The notes beneath the pieces are model-generated. The model had not been told where the DNA came from. It searched no databases and saw only the letters and a program-made list of their open reading frames with translations. Below are positions 33,097-41,766 of a stretch of 64,000 nt of DNA, piece by piece. The stretch lies in NCBI RefSeq assembly GCF_023701745.1, contig NZ_JAJOZB010000002.1:45300-109299 (forward strand), read 5' to 3'. Position 1 is the stretch's first letter, and every line of letters starts with the position of its first letter. Source of the stretch: Streptomyces sp. RKAG293. Its GTDB lineage: Bacteria; Actinomycetota; Actinomycetes; Streptomycetales; Streptomycetaceae. The translations under genes were made by a program, and so were the position numbers.

Positions 33097-33633
33097 TCAA
33101 TGCGGCAGCCGCTTCCACTGGTCGGCGAGCAGGCCGTACAGGCACTGGTCGCTCCACTCGCCGTCGGCGAAGGTGAAGGCGGGGCGCTGGCCTTCGAGCT
33201 GGAAGCCGACGCGTTCCAGGAGGCGGCGGGAGCGGGTGTTGCGGGCGTCGCATTCGGCGGACACCCGGTGCAGGCCGCCGGCGAATCGGTGGTGGAGCAC
33301 GGCGCGGACGGCTTCGGTGGCGTAGCCGCGGCCGTGCCGGCCGGGGGCGAGTGTGAAGCCCACGTCACCCTGCAGCAGGTTGTCGTGGAGGTGGAAGCCG
33401 ACGTCGCCGATCAGAGACCCGTCGGCGGTGAGCTCGACGGCGTACTGGAACCAGCCGGGCTGGCCCGGGTCGTCGTTGTAGGTCCGGATCCGCTCGGTCG
33501 CCGCTTCCAGTGGGAACGGGGCGTCCCAGCTCTGGTAGCGGGCGATGGCCGGGTCCGAGCGGTAGGCGGAGAACGCCGGCGCGTCCGCGGCGGTGAAACG
33601 GCGCAGGCCCAGCCGGTCGGTGTGCAGGAGCAT
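33097..33633 (-). CDS. GNAT-family N-acetyltransferase (RimJ-like)
   Basis: 178 residues. LHTDRLGLRRFTAADAPAFS, ELTADGSLIGDVGFHLH, GRHGRGYATEAVRAVLHHRF (acetyl-CoA loop) and ECDARNTRSRRLLERVGFQL are standard GNAT motifs A and B. It should transfer acetyl groups from acetyl-CoA to a protein or small amine. Confidence 0.9.
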   Translation of the reverse strand: MLLHTDRLGLRRFTAADAPAFSAYRSDPAIARYQSWDAPFPLEAATERIRTYNDDPGQPGWFQYAVELTADGSLIGDVGFHLHDNLLQGDVGFTLAPGRHGRGYATEAVRAVLHHRFAGGLHRVSAECDARNTRSRRLLERVGFQLEGQRPAFTFADGEWSDQCLYGLLADQWKRLPH

Positions 33634-33692
33634 CCGTGGATGATGCCACGCACTGCGAGCCGGCCCGGCGCCCGGTACCCAGGCTGCTGGTG

Positions 33693-33752
33693 CCCCGCAC
33701 GGAGAAGGGCCCGAACCGCCACACTGCGGTTCAGGCCCTTCTCCGTGCGGGG
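33693..33752. terminator. Long two-part hairpin terminator
   Basis: An outer 19-bp stem (CCCCGCACGGAGAAGGGCC) and an inner 7-bp stem (GAACCGC) separated by a single C/A mismatch, loop CACACT. It ends the desaturase-like gene before the acetyltransferase gene. Confidence 0.8.
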
Positions 33753-33761
33753 TTCGGCGGG

Positions 33762-34814
33762 TCACCCAGCGCGGGCGGGTGCGGTGACCGGTGCCACCGC
33801 GGCGGAGGGGCTGAGGGTGAGGGCTGCCAGGTGCCGGCGGGCGACCGATCCGGAGCCATGGAGCAGGCCAGCAGGGGTGAAGTGCGGTGCGCCCAGGTGG
33901 CGCTCCAGGGCCGGCAGGTAGTTCCACCGCACGCCGGGGTGGGCGGAGTGCGCGTAGTGGTACAGGTCGCCGTAGGGGAGCCAAGTCGTGGCGGCAAGGA
34001 GCGCCAGGGCGCGGTTTCGTGGGTACAGGCGCAGGCACCGGCCGGCTTCGACGTAGGCCGGGGCGCCGCTGCGCGGTTCGGGATCGAACCAGGTGTGCTC
34101 CACCACCAAGGACAACCACGCGAGCTGCGGGTACAGCACAAGCCGGGGGATGAGCACACCGCAGACCACGGCGGTCCAGCCACCGATGAGGTAGGCGGCG
34201 GACAGCACCGCTCCGACGGCGGCCGCGCGGGTCCACCGGCCCGGTGAGCGCAGCAGGTTCGCGGCCAGATCGGCGGCGGTGACGGCCAGGCCGCGGGCGG
34301 TGAGCGGGTACATGAGGGCGGCGATGAAGCGGGGGCCGGTGACGCCGGGGAGCAGGCCGGCCCGGTGGAGTTCGGCGAGGTTCGGGTCGGTGGCCAGCGT
34401 GGCGTTGGGGTGGTGGTCGCGCACGTGCCGCTGTCGGCGGGTGGTCGCGGGGGCCAGGCCGAGGGGGAGCTGCACCAGGGCCTCGGCGAGCAGCAGGTTC
34501 GCGCGGGCGGTGCGGGCCAGGATGCCGTGGACCGCGGCGTGCCCGATCTCCTGCAGGTGGCGGAGCTGGACGGCGACGGCGAGCGTGGCCGCGATCGCGG
34601 CCCCAGCGCCGTGCCCGGCCAGGCTCCACCAGCCGGCTATCTGCACCCATTGCCCGACCAGCAGCACGGTGGGCGTCCAGTTGTTGGCGCGGGCGCGCTG
34701 CAGGGCGATGAGTTCGGCGGCGCGGGCCATGTGCGGCCGGTGCCGGGCGAAGTGGATCCGATCGACCTGGCGCAGAGCCGCACCGGCGGCAAGGAGGGTT
34801 AATGCGAGCAGCAT
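33762..34814 (-). CDS. Fatty-acid-desaturase-like membrane protein
   Basis: 350 residues with several membrane segments and three His boxes: HLQEIGHAAVH (about residues 86-96), RHVRDHHPNA and HYAHSAHPGVRW. This is the di-iron layout of membrane desaturases and hydroxylases, acting on acyl chains or other lipids. Its promoter carries the CTAGT-type operator at 34868-34881 that matches the GntR gene at 37674, suggesting control by that regulator. Confidence 0.8.
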   Translation of the reverse strand: MLLALTLLAAGAALRQVDRIHFARHRPHMARAAELIALQRARANNWTPTVLLVGQWVQIAGWWSLAGHGAGAAIAATLAVAVQLRHLQEIGHAAVHGILARTARANLLLAEALVQLPLGLAPATTRRQRHVRDHHPNATLATDPNLAELHRAGLLPGVTGPRFIAALMYPLTARGLAVTAADLAANLLRSPGRWTRAAAVGAVLSAAYLIGGWTAVVCGVLIPRLVLYPQLAWLSLVVEHTWFDPEPRSGAPAYVEAGRCLRLYPRNRALALLAATTWLPYGDLYHYAHSAHPGVRWNYLPALERHLGAPHFTPAGLLHGSGSVARRHLAALTLSPSAAVAPVTAPARAG

Positions 34815-34867
34815 GGGCGGTCCCCGTGACGGAGCGGCAAGATCCGCCGATTGTCACACACAGTTGA

Positions 34868-34881
34868 ACTAGTGCACTAGT
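34868..34881. promoter_or_regulatory. GntR-type operator ACTAGTGCACTAGT
   Basis: A perfect 14-bp palindrome 54 bp before the desaturase-like start. It closely matches the two half-palindromes at 38485-38515. Confidence 0.7.
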
Positions 34882-35347
34882 AGTCCGATGCACGACCCCT
34901 TCTCACACCCCAGGGCTGTGGCGCGACGGCGGCGTGCCGATTCATCGACGACCGGGACCCCCTGCGGAGCAGATGCGGCATGGCCGCCGCGCGCAGTGAG
35001 CCGGAGACGGCAACGGGCGTGCAGCCCTGGCCTGATGACGGCCCCTTTGGGGCATATGGCCGCAGCGGAGGGCGGTCCGCGCCACCCATCTACCGTGATC
35101 TGGGTCACAGCCCCAGATGGGTTCACTAGCTGACGTGACATCACATGAGTAGCAATCAGCCCACCTTTGAACTGCCCATGAAAGCAGCGCCGTTGTGCGC
35201 ACGGACGCGGCGTAAGGCGGCGGTCGCGCGGGGCATCTACAGTGGGCACGCACACGAAAGGCCCCGTGCTTTCGATCCCTTGCCGGGGATCGACGGGGCC
35301 TCGCGCTGTGCATTCCACCCGGGTCAAATCGAATGGAGTGGCACGCA
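34882..35347. other. Gene-poor stretch with a hairpin at 35259-35301
   Basis: No convincing gene on either strand; the leftward frame here lacks a ribosome site and normal composition. The nested hairpin (AGGCCCCGT outer, CGATCCC inner) 47 bases before the next small gene could be a terminator or a leader structure. Confidence 0.5.
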
Positions 35348-35533
35348 GTGAAGAGTACACAGCGCACAAGTAGTTGCGCGCACAAGATGTTGCGCTACCG
35401 CGGATCCTGTCTCACGTGCGGGATCAAGCGGTACCGCCGGACGTTCGTGCTCTACGCGGTCCGCGGAGCGGCGACCGGCGTCGGCACGGGCGCCGTCGGC
35501 CTGGTCGCCCTGTACGCCCGTCACCGCCTCTGA
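35348..35533 (+). CDS. Small membrane protein (61 aa)
   Basis: GTG 35348. A basic start with C-x2-C (RGSCLTCGIKRYRRTF) precedes one membrane helix (GAATGVGTGAVGLVALYA). It is followed at once by a perfect terminator. Function unknown. Confidence 0.5.
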   Translation: MKSTQRTSSCAHKMLRYRGSCLTCGIKRYRRTFVLYAVRGAATGVGTGAVGLVALYARHRL

Positions 35534-35560
35534 TGTCCTGAACAGCCCGCTCAGCGCATG

Positions 35561-35595
35561 AAGGTGCCCGTCACCAGGATGGTGACGGGCACCTT
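35561..35595. terminator. Terminator
   Basis: A perfect 15-bp stem (AAGGTGCCCGTCACC and complement) with a 5-base loop between the small membrane gene and the convergent 35688-36596 gene. Confidence 0.85.
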
Positions 35596-35687
35596 CGCGT
35601 GCCGGACCTGCTCGCCTCCCGGCGGTGGGACAGCGGCACCATGTTCTGCACGCCCCCACAGCGCCGCAGACCCTTCGGGTGGCCTTG

Positions 35688-36596
35688 CTACAGGATGTCG
35701 ACGGTCTGGCGGGCCCGGTCGGTGTCCCAGGTGCCGCCGTCGAGCATGGGGCGGGCGGTGGCCTCGTAGCTCTGCAGGACCATCGGGGCGGAGTCCGCGC
35801 CGTGGCCCCAGACCGACTCGAAGCGGCCGATCCAGCGCTCCACGTTCTTGAAGTACACGCTGGAGCGGCCGCGGGTGTACTCCGCGTCTCCTTGCTCCTC
35901 CTCCACCAGGGCGGCGGCGGCCGCGATGATGACGACGTCCACGGCCTGGTCCGCGCGCAGCCGGTCGCGAACCGCCAGGCCGCAGGTGACGCCGAGCTGG
36001 CGGTGGTGGTTGACCAGCGCGAGGAAGTCCTTGGCGTAGTCCTCGCGGCGCAGGTCGTCCTGGAAGACGATGAACAGCCGGTTGATGGTGCCGCCGGTCT
36101 CCAGCAGCCGGCGGTTGGCGGCCAGGTACTCGCGGCGCTGAGCGAGCAGGCCGGGGTTGGTGGTGAGGTCGGCCGCCAGGATCCGCTTGGGCTGGGTGGG
36201 GGAGTCCAGGAGCGTCTTGACCAGCAGGACGGACAGTCTGGGGACTTCACTCGCGTAGACCTGGAGGTGTCCGTCGGCAATCTCGCCGTAGTCGGAGATC
36301 AGCTCCTGCTCGAGGTGGGCGCGGACCAGGTCGTAGTACTGGGCGTCATCCATGGCTTTGAGGTTAGTGGCGCGGCGCAGGGTGATGAAGCGCTTGCGCA
36401 GCCACAGGTGATTGCCGGTCAGCGCGATCACGATGGCGGTCTCGGCTATCAGCAGGGTGTTCTTGACGCTGGCGCTCGCGCTGACCCAGGCGGCGATGGG
36501 GATGATGATCCCCGCCAGGCCGATGAGCGCGTTTAAGACCGGTGACGCCAGCGCGTCGGCGGCCCGGGTCACCGGGTCGCGGCGCGGTGCGGGCAT
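35688..36596 (-). CDS. Two-helix membrane protein with large cytosolic domain (302 aa)
   Basis: ATG 36596 after GGGGGGAA. Two N-terminal membrane helices (VLNALIGLAGIIIPIAAWVS and NTLLIAETAIVIALTGNHLW) are followed by a soluble alpha/beta domain (KRILAADLTTNPGLLAQRRE, INRLFIVFQDDLRREDYAKD, VDVVIIAAAAALVEEEQGDA) reminiscent of phospholipase-D-like folds but without an HKD motif. Such 2TM-plus-sensor proteins occur in Streptomyces islands; function not known. Confidence 0.6.
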   Translation of the reverse strand: MPAPRRDPVTRAADALASPVLNALIGLAGIIIPIAAWVSASASVKNTLLIAETAIVIALTGNHLWLRKRFITLRRATNLKAMDDAQYYDLVRAHLEQELISDYGEIADGHLQVYASEVPRLSVLLVKTLLDSPTQPKRILAADLTTNPGLLAQRREYLAANRRLLETGGTINRLFIVFQDDLRREDYAKDFLALVNHHRQLGVTCGLAVRDRLRADQAVDVVIIAAAAALVEEEQGDAEYTRGRSSVYFKNVERWIGRFESVWGHGADSAPMVLQSYEATARPMLDGGTWDTDRARQTVDIL

Positions 36597-36636
36597 AGCA
36601 GGTTCCCCCCTCGTCAGGCCGGACGGCCTGAGGGGT

Positions 36637-37597
36637 TCATGATTGCCGCTCGGTCCCATCGGCCACAAGAAGAGCACCAGTTGGGCGGGTGTCCGCGGGG
36701 TCGGGCAGATCCGGGTGCAGGACCAGGGCCTCGGCTTCCAGCTCCCGCCGGCGCCGGGTGACGGCGGTCTTCAGCTGGGTGAGGATCGCGGTGGGGCTGC
36801 GTTCGGTGAGGTGCTCGGTGATCGAGCAGGCCCGGCCGGGGTGCCAGTCGGCGGCGACCTGCGCGGCCGCCAGGAGCGGCGCGGCGGTGTCCATGGGAAG
36901 ATCGGCGCAGTCCTCGGGAAGCAGGGTGGCCAGGTGCCGCTCGGTGGCGCGGGCTTGCTCGTACTGCGCCCAGGTCCACCCGGTGTCCGGGTGGTCGCGC
37001 TCGGTCGCGCTCGGTGGTGGCCGGCGGGTAGGCGAGGACCAGGGCGGCCGCCACCCGCCAGTCAGCGACCAGGGCCGTCACTGTGCCCCTCTGTATGTGT
37101 TCATGCCGGCTGTTACGCGGTTCCCAACGGGCGGCCGCCTGCTGGAGGTATTCGTCCTTGACCGCCTTGCGGCACTTCGGGCACAGGTCATCTGTCGCAC
37201 CGGAGCCCGAGTAGGTGAAGATCGTCTTGCCGCATCCGGTGCACGGCTCCTCGGCGGCGGCCGGCCCGAGCTGACGGGCCATGGCCTGGACGTTCGCGAC
37301 GCCGTTCTTGTTGATGAAGCCGAGCGTCCTGGCCAGCACGGCCGAGGGGAAGAACCGGATCCGGTAGTGCAGACGGCGCAGCACATTCTTCATGACGGGG
37401 TCCTCGAGGGTTCCGCCGGCCCGCACGGCGCCGTCGACCATCGCGAGGACGGCCTGTTCCGCTGCAGCGACGCGACGCTCCGCCTCCTGCCGGGCCAGGA
37501 TCATCTGCCGCAGATGCTCGACCCCGTCATTGAGGCCGCTGAAGTGCTCGTCGAAGCTGATCTCGGTGGGCTGCTGGCCAGCGGTCACGTCTGTCAC
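36637..37597 (-). pseudogene. Frameshifted zinc-binding protein gene (10-bp tandem duplication)
   Basis: GTG 37597 opens VTDVTAGQQPTEISFDEHFS, a helical region, then a zinc ribbon (CTGCGK...DLCPKC). After AYPPATTERD the frame turns to Arg/Pro-rich nonsense, while another frame continues normally as HPDTGWTWAQYEQARATERH through to a stop at 36637. The switch falls on a tandem repeat of GGTCGCGCTC at 36993-37002 and 37003-37012. Removing one copy restores one reading frame of about 316 residues. Confidence 0.7.
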
Positions 37598-37673
37598 TGC
37601 CTTCCCTCTGTCTATTTGTCGCCGTAGACCGCGCACTGCGGAGGGGCCTGGCTGGCACCACGGGCGCTGAACC

Positions 37674-38441
37674 TCAACTTCCAGCGGCGGGGAGGGGAAT
37701 GTCGTAAGTGATGTCCCACAGCCCGGCTGGCACCACGATGTCCGCGGTCTCCACCGGCCGGCCGTCGGTGGCGTAGTGGGTGCGCTCGATCAGCGTGGCC
37801 TGGGATCCGGCGGCGACGGCCAGCTGCTGAGCCTGGTCGCGGTCGATCTGGACCGGCCGGGGCACTTCCACCATCCGGGCGACGGTGATGCCGATGTGCG
37901 CCATCCGCGCCAGGATCCCGTGGCCGGCCAGTGGTCCGCCTTCGGGCAGCACGATGACGGTGCCGCCGGTGAGGTCCATCGGCTCCCAGCTGGTCGACAG
38001 CAGTACCGGCTGCCGGTCCAGCAGCAGTTCGTACACCGTCCGCACACACAGTGCGCCGGGATCGACGGCCAGGCGGGCGGCGATGTCCGGCGGTGCCGGC
38101 ACCTTCGCGGTGCTGTCCGCTTCCCAGGTGCCGTCGAAGCCGGCCGGGGCCAGTCCCGGCCGGGGTGGGTCCGTCGCGGGGGAGGGGGTGCGCAGCAGGG
38201 TGCGACGTTCGGCCGGGGCGCGGACGAAGGTGCCAGCTCCCGGGCGGCCTTCGAGGAGGCCTTCGGCGATGAGGAGTTCTTGGGCGCGGCGGATGACGTT
38301 GTCGCCGACCGCGAACTCCTGGCCCAGCTCTGGGCGGGAGGGCATGCGGTGGCCGGGGGGCCAGGTGCCGTCTGCGATGCGGGCGCGGAAGGTGGCCGCG
38401 ACCCGCAGGTAGGGGGCCAGTGGGGACGTGCCGTCAGCCAT
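37674..38441 (-). CDS. GntR-family regulator with UTRA domain
   Basis: 255 residues from ATG 38441 (AGGAG). Winged helix: YLRVAATFRARIADGTWPPG, HRMPSRPELGQEFAVGDNVI, RRAQELLIAEGL. UTRA: LLLDRQPVLLSTSWEPMDL to HYATDGRPVETADIVVPAGL. The operator pair at 38485-38515 lies in its own promoter, and a third copy at 34868-34881 precedes the desaturase-like gene. It probably controls itself, the divergent 38546/dapF pair and the desaturase-like gene in response to a small molecule. Confidence 0.85.
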   Translation of the reverse strand: MADGTSPLAPYLRVAATFRARIADGTWPPGHRMPSRPELGQEFAVGDNVIRRAQELLIAEGLLEGRPGAGTFVRAPAERRTLLRTPSPATDPPRPGLAPAGFDGTWEADSTAKVPAPPDIAARLAVDPGALCVRTVYELLLDRQPVLLSTSWEPMDLTGGTVIVLPEGGPLAGHGILARMAHIGITVARMVEVPRPVQIDRDQAQQLAVAAGSQATLIERTHYATDGRPVETADIVVPAGLWDITYDIPLPAAGS

Positions 38442-38484
38442 GGTTCTCCTCTGCTTACGGCGCTGACCTGTACTGATTGACAAC

Positions 38485-38515
38485 CTAGTCCACTAGTTAA
38501 AAACTAGTGGACTAG
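38485..38515. promoter_or_regulatory. Inverted operator pair between gntR and the dapF-like operon
   Basis: CTAGTCCACTAGTT (38485-38498) and its exact complement AACTAGTGGACTAG (38502-38515), separated by AAA. This divergent region sits between the GntR gene and the 38546 gene. Confidence 0.8.
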
Positions 38516-38545
38516 AAGAGCTGTAGGTAATCGCTTGTATATCGA

Positions 38546-38812
38546 ATGGTGCGTGCAGTGGGCTACGACCGCCATCTCACCGTGATCCACTCAGCCGCCG
38601 CGCAACTGACCGCCCTCGCCGGCGAAGCCTCCCGCGTCATCGAGGAACCCGGCGCGATCCGGATCGAGATCGACATAACCCCCGTTCTCGTCCGGCAGTG
38701 GCCCCGCCTCCTGGCCGTCCTCGATCTGGGCGACACCTACGGCCTGACCGCCACCGAAGCCGGACAGACCGCCTGGCTCCGCATCGCGTTAGGAACCGCC
38801 CCCTCGTGCTGA
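38546..38812 (+). CDS. Small hypothetical protein (88 aa)
   Basis: MVRAVGYDRHLTVIHSAAAQ, EEPGAIRIEIDITPVLVRQW. A small alpha/beta protein, not recognised. Divergent from the GntR gene and directly upstream of the dapF-like gene, so probably in its regulon. The exact start (ATG 38546 or GTG 38549) is unclear. Confidence 0.55.
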   Translation: MVRAVGYDRHLTVIHSAAAQLTALAGEASRVIEEPGAIRIEIDITPVLVRQWPRLLAVLDLGDTYGLTATEAGQTAWLRIALGTAPSC

Positions 38813-38829
38813 CCACCCCGACCCACCTC

Positions 38830-39672
38830 ATGGACCACCCCTTCGCCAAAGGCCACGGCGCCGAGAACGACTTCGTGATCCTCCCCGACCCCGACGGCCA
38901 CCTCGATCTGAGCGCCGAGGAGGTGCTCCGGCTGTGCGACCGGCGCACCGGCCTGGGTGCCGACGGCCTGCTGCGGGCGGTGCGCACCGCCGCCGATCCC
39001 GAGGGCGCCTCGATGGCGGGGGAGGCGGAATGGTTCATGGACTACCGCAACGCCGACGGCAGCAAGGGCGCCATGTGCGGCAACGGCATCCGGGTCCTCG
39101 CCCGCTACCTCGTCTCCAGCGGCCTGGCCGCCGCCGGTCGCTTCAACATCGCAACCCGCGCCGGCAGCCGAAACGTCTTTCTCCAAGCCAACCCCGACGG
39201 GCCGGTGACCGTGGGCATGGGACGCCCGGGCCTAGCAGGCCCCGGCGACATCGAGGTTACGGTCGGCCGCAGGCGTTGGCCGGCTCTGCACGTGGATGTC
39301 GGCAACCCGCACGCCGTGGTCTTCATCGACGACCTCACCCACGCCGGAAAACTGCGCACCGCTCCCGTTGTTCGCCCGGCCCACGCCTACCCCCTCGGTG
39401 TCACGGTCGAATTCGTCACCGTCGTCGGTGACCGCCACTGCTCCATGCGCGTGCACGAACGTGGCGTCGGTGAAACCCGCTCCTGCGGCACCGGGGCCTG
39501 CGCCGCCGTCACCGCCATGCGGCAGCGTGAAACGCGCCCCCGCTCGGCCCACTACATCGTCGACACCGCCGGTGGCCGGCTGTACATAGCGGTACTTCAC
39601 GATGGGACGATGCAGCTCACCGGCCCTGCACGGATCTTGGCCGAAGGGATGGTCCGGCTCAGCTACCCGTAA
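38830..39672 (+). CDS. dapF: Diaminopimelate-epimerase-like protein
   Basis: 280 residues. The start MDHPFAKGHGAENDFVILPD matches the DapF N-terminus. Catalytic-cysteine blocks are present: SKGAMCGNGIRVLARYL and GVGETRSCGTGACAAVTAM. DapF interconverts LL- and meso-diaminopimelate for cell-wall and lysine synthesis by a two-cysteine acid-base mechanism. Being a plasmid copy under its own regulator, next to a desaturase-like gene, it may instead epimerise an amino acid for a special product. Confidence 0.85.
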   Translation: MDHPFAKGHGAENDFVILPDPDGHLDLSAEEVLRLCDRRTGLGADGLLRAVRTAADPEGASMAGEAEWFMDYRNADGSKGAMCGNGIRVLARYLVSSGLAAAGRFNIATRAGSRNVFLQANPDGPVTVGMGRPGLAGPGDIEVTVGRRRWPALHVDVGNPHAVVFIDDLTHAGKLRTAPVVRPAHAYPLGVTVEFVTVVGDRHCSMRVHERGVGETRSCGTGACAAVTAMRQRETRPRSAHYIVDTAGGRLYIAVLHDGTMQLTGPARILAEGMVRLSYP

Positions 39673-39878
39673 GCCACTCAGCGCCGTGGTGTCCCGGGGC
39701 CTAGCCCGATCGAGCGGGCGCCCGGCGCTATGAGGCCGGCAGGCAACCGCGTCGTCGCGTCGACCTATGCCACGAACACCCCGTCACGAGGGCCGTGTCA
39801 CCGGTTCGCTGCGGTCGCGGGGTTACGGGGTCGGTCGTAGCGTCGGAATATGACCAGCTCAGGCATGGGATTCGTGCG

Positions 39879-40892
39879 ATGAAGCCGCTGTGGTCCGGGA
39901 CGGTGAGCTTCGGCTTGGTCTCCATCCCGGTGCGCCTGGGATCGACGGTCAGTAGCCACAAGATTCCGTTCCGGCAGATGCACAAGGCGGACCACGGCCC
40001 GGTGCGGCATCGCAAGAAGTGTGAGCTGGACGAGCAGGTTCTCGAACCGGAAGAGATCGGCCGTGCCTACGAGACGCCGGACGGGACGCTGGTGGAGATC
40101 ACCGACGACGAGCTCGCCGCGATGCCGCTGCCGACCGCGAAGACGATCGAGATCAGCGGGTTCCTCGACATGGCCGGCGTCCCGGCCACGCAGTACAACG
40201 CCCCGTACGTGCTGCAGCCCAGCTCCGGTGGGGACAAGCCTTACGTGCTGATGCGCCAAGCCCTCGCCCGGTCGGGGAAGGCTGCTGTCGGGAAGGTGGC
40301 GCTGCACAACAAGGAGCAGCTGGTTCTGATCTACGCGTACGAGGACGTGTTGATCGCCCACACCCTGCACTGGCCGGACGAGATGAAGTCCCCTGCCGAG
40401 GCGGCGCCGACGCGCACGGTGGAGCTCGCGGAGCGGGAGATCGAGGCGGCGATCGCGCTGATCGAGGCCCTGGGCGAGGCGGACCTGGACGCGTACGAGG
40501 ACCGGTACACCGCGGCGGTGGCCGACCTGGTGCACGCCAAGGTCGAAGGCGCCAACCTCACCCCGGCCAAGGCCCCGCAGCCCGGCAAGGTCGTCGACCT
40601 CATGCAGGCCCTCGAGGAAAGCCTCGCCCAGGCGAGGAAGAACCGCGGCCACGACGAGGACGCCACCGTCCACGACATCGCCCCGGCGAAGAAGACCGCC
40701 AAGAAAGCGCACGCGAAGAAGATCACGGCGAAGAAGGCGGCAGCGAAGAAGACCACCGCCAGCCACGCATCGACGTCGACCGCCCACACCCGTACACACG
40801 GCACGCCCAAGACCGACGAGGGCAAAAAGTCCACCGCGGCTGCCAAGAAGACGGCGGCGAAGAAGAGCGCCGCCCGCAAGCGCAGCGCCTGA
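39879..40892 (+). CDS. ku: Ku protein with long Lys/Ala-rich tail
   Basis: 337 residues. MKPLWSGTVSFGLVSIPVRL is the bacterial Ku start; ETPDGTLVEITDDELAAMPL, LIAHTLHWPDEM and the core beta-barrel follow. The last 80 residues are KKTAKKAHAKKITAKKAAAK-like repeats, a DNA-binding tail seen in actinobacterial Ku. Ku binds double-strand ends and recruits LigD for end joining; no ligase gene is in this window. Confidence 0.93.
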   Translation: MKPLWSGTVSFGLVSIPVRLGSTVSSHKIPFRQMHKADHGPVRHRKKCELDEQVLEPEEIGRAYETPDGTLVEITDDELAAMPLPTAKTIEISGFLDMAGVPATQYNAPYVLQPSSGGDKPYVLMRQALARSGKAAVGKVALHNKEQLVLIYAYEDVLIAHTLHWPDEMKSPAEAAPTRTVELAEREIEAAIALIEALGEADLDAYEDRYTAAVADLVHAKVEGANLTPAKAPQPGKVVDLMQALEESLAQARKNRGHDEDATVHDIAPAKKTAKKAHAKKITAKKAAAKKTTASHASTSTAHTRTHGTPKTDEGKKSTAAAKKTAAKKSAARKRSA

Positions 40893-40915
40893 CCGTCGGC
40901 GCCGAAGGACTGTGG

Positions 40916-41245
40916 TCAGCGGTCCTCGGCGAGATCCTGGAGGCGCGCGCGAAGCGATTTCATCGTGCCGCTGTACCTTGCGGCAGCTACCTCCGGGTGC
41001 CCAGTCAGCGCTTTGAGGGCAGTCAGACGTTCGGCTTGGAGCCGGGTGAGTTGGTCGGCCTGCTCCGCCGGCCAGGCGTTGCGTAGGGCCGCCTGCTTGG
41101 GGTCCCACCCCGTGTCCGGGTCGGGGTGCAGGGCGCGCCGCTCGGCGGCCACGGCATCCGCATAGGCGGAAGCCGCCGCGTGGGCACGGTCGTACGCGCG
41201 CTGAAGCGCAATGAGGTCCGGAGACGGTTCGGGCAGGTCAGGCAT
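40916..41245 (-). CDS. Small helical protein (109 aa)
   Basis: MPDLPEPSPDLIALQRAYDR, then Ala/Arg/Glu helices (QLTRLQAERLTALKALTG) and AARYSGTMKSLRARLQDLAE. Convergent with ku. A likely coiled coil; function unknown. Confidence 0.6.
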   Translation of the reverse strand: MPDLPEPSPDLIALQRAYDRAHAAASAYADAVAAERRALHPDPDTGWDPKQAALRNAWPAEQADQLTRLQAERLTALKALTGHPEVAAARYSGTMKSLRARLQDLAEDR

Positions 41246-41358
41246 GGAGGCAGGCTACGCGGCGGCCCTGACATCGTGGGGAACCGGGCGCGCGTGCGAT
41301 GGGACAGGGTGACGGCGAAGGTACCCGGAATGACGATATTCGAACTATTATTCGATGC

Positions 41359-41766
41359 ATGGGTAAGGTGCAGGCTCCGCGGGACGGCCGGCCGGTGGCG
41401 GTGGTGCACCTGCCGGGCGGTGAGGTCCGAGAATGCGTGGTCGGCCGGCGTCGGCAGGCTCCGGATGGGACCTGGTGGTACGAGTTGTCGCCGTCGGTCC
41501 CGGAGCCTGCGGCCGCCCCGGACTCGTCGCCGTCGGGTGGCTGGCCGCCGCCGGCTGCCGGCTGGCGGGCCAACCGACGGCATCTCGCCGACGGCGAGAC
41601 GTGGGAGATACACCGCGGCGGTTGCTGGCTTCCGGGCGAGACTGAGCTGACCCTGGAGCGGGCGCGTGCGCTGTTGGCGTCGACAGCCGGGGTGGGCTGC
41701 GACGTGTGCGACGCGGCGGAAGGCCTCCGGCAGCCCGATGGGCCCGTAGCCAGGGAGCCGCGATGA
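41359..41766 (+). CDS. DUF6233-like protein (135 aa)
   Basis: VAVVHLPGGEVRECVVGRRR, APDGTWWYELSPSVP and the C-terminal ETWEIHRGGCWLPG...VGCDVCDA follow the DUF6233 layout (beta domain, then a Cys motif). Common in Streptomyces accessory DNA; function unknown. Confidence 0.6.
   Translation: MGKVQAPRDGRPVAVVHLPGGEVRECVVGRRRQAPDGTWWYELSPSVPEPAAAPDSSPSGGWPPPAAGWRANRRHLADGETWEIHRGGCWLPGETELTLERARALLASTAGVGCDVCDAAEGLRQPDGPVAREPR

Noticed and set aside
35259..35345. tRNA-like sequence (GGGTCAAATCGAATGG) after a hairpin
   Set aside because: No acceptor stem, anticodon arm or CCA-compatible fold could be formed.
34869..35369. 166-residue leftward frame
   Set aside because: No ribosome site, mixed composition, spans an operator and a hairpin; region treated as noncoding.
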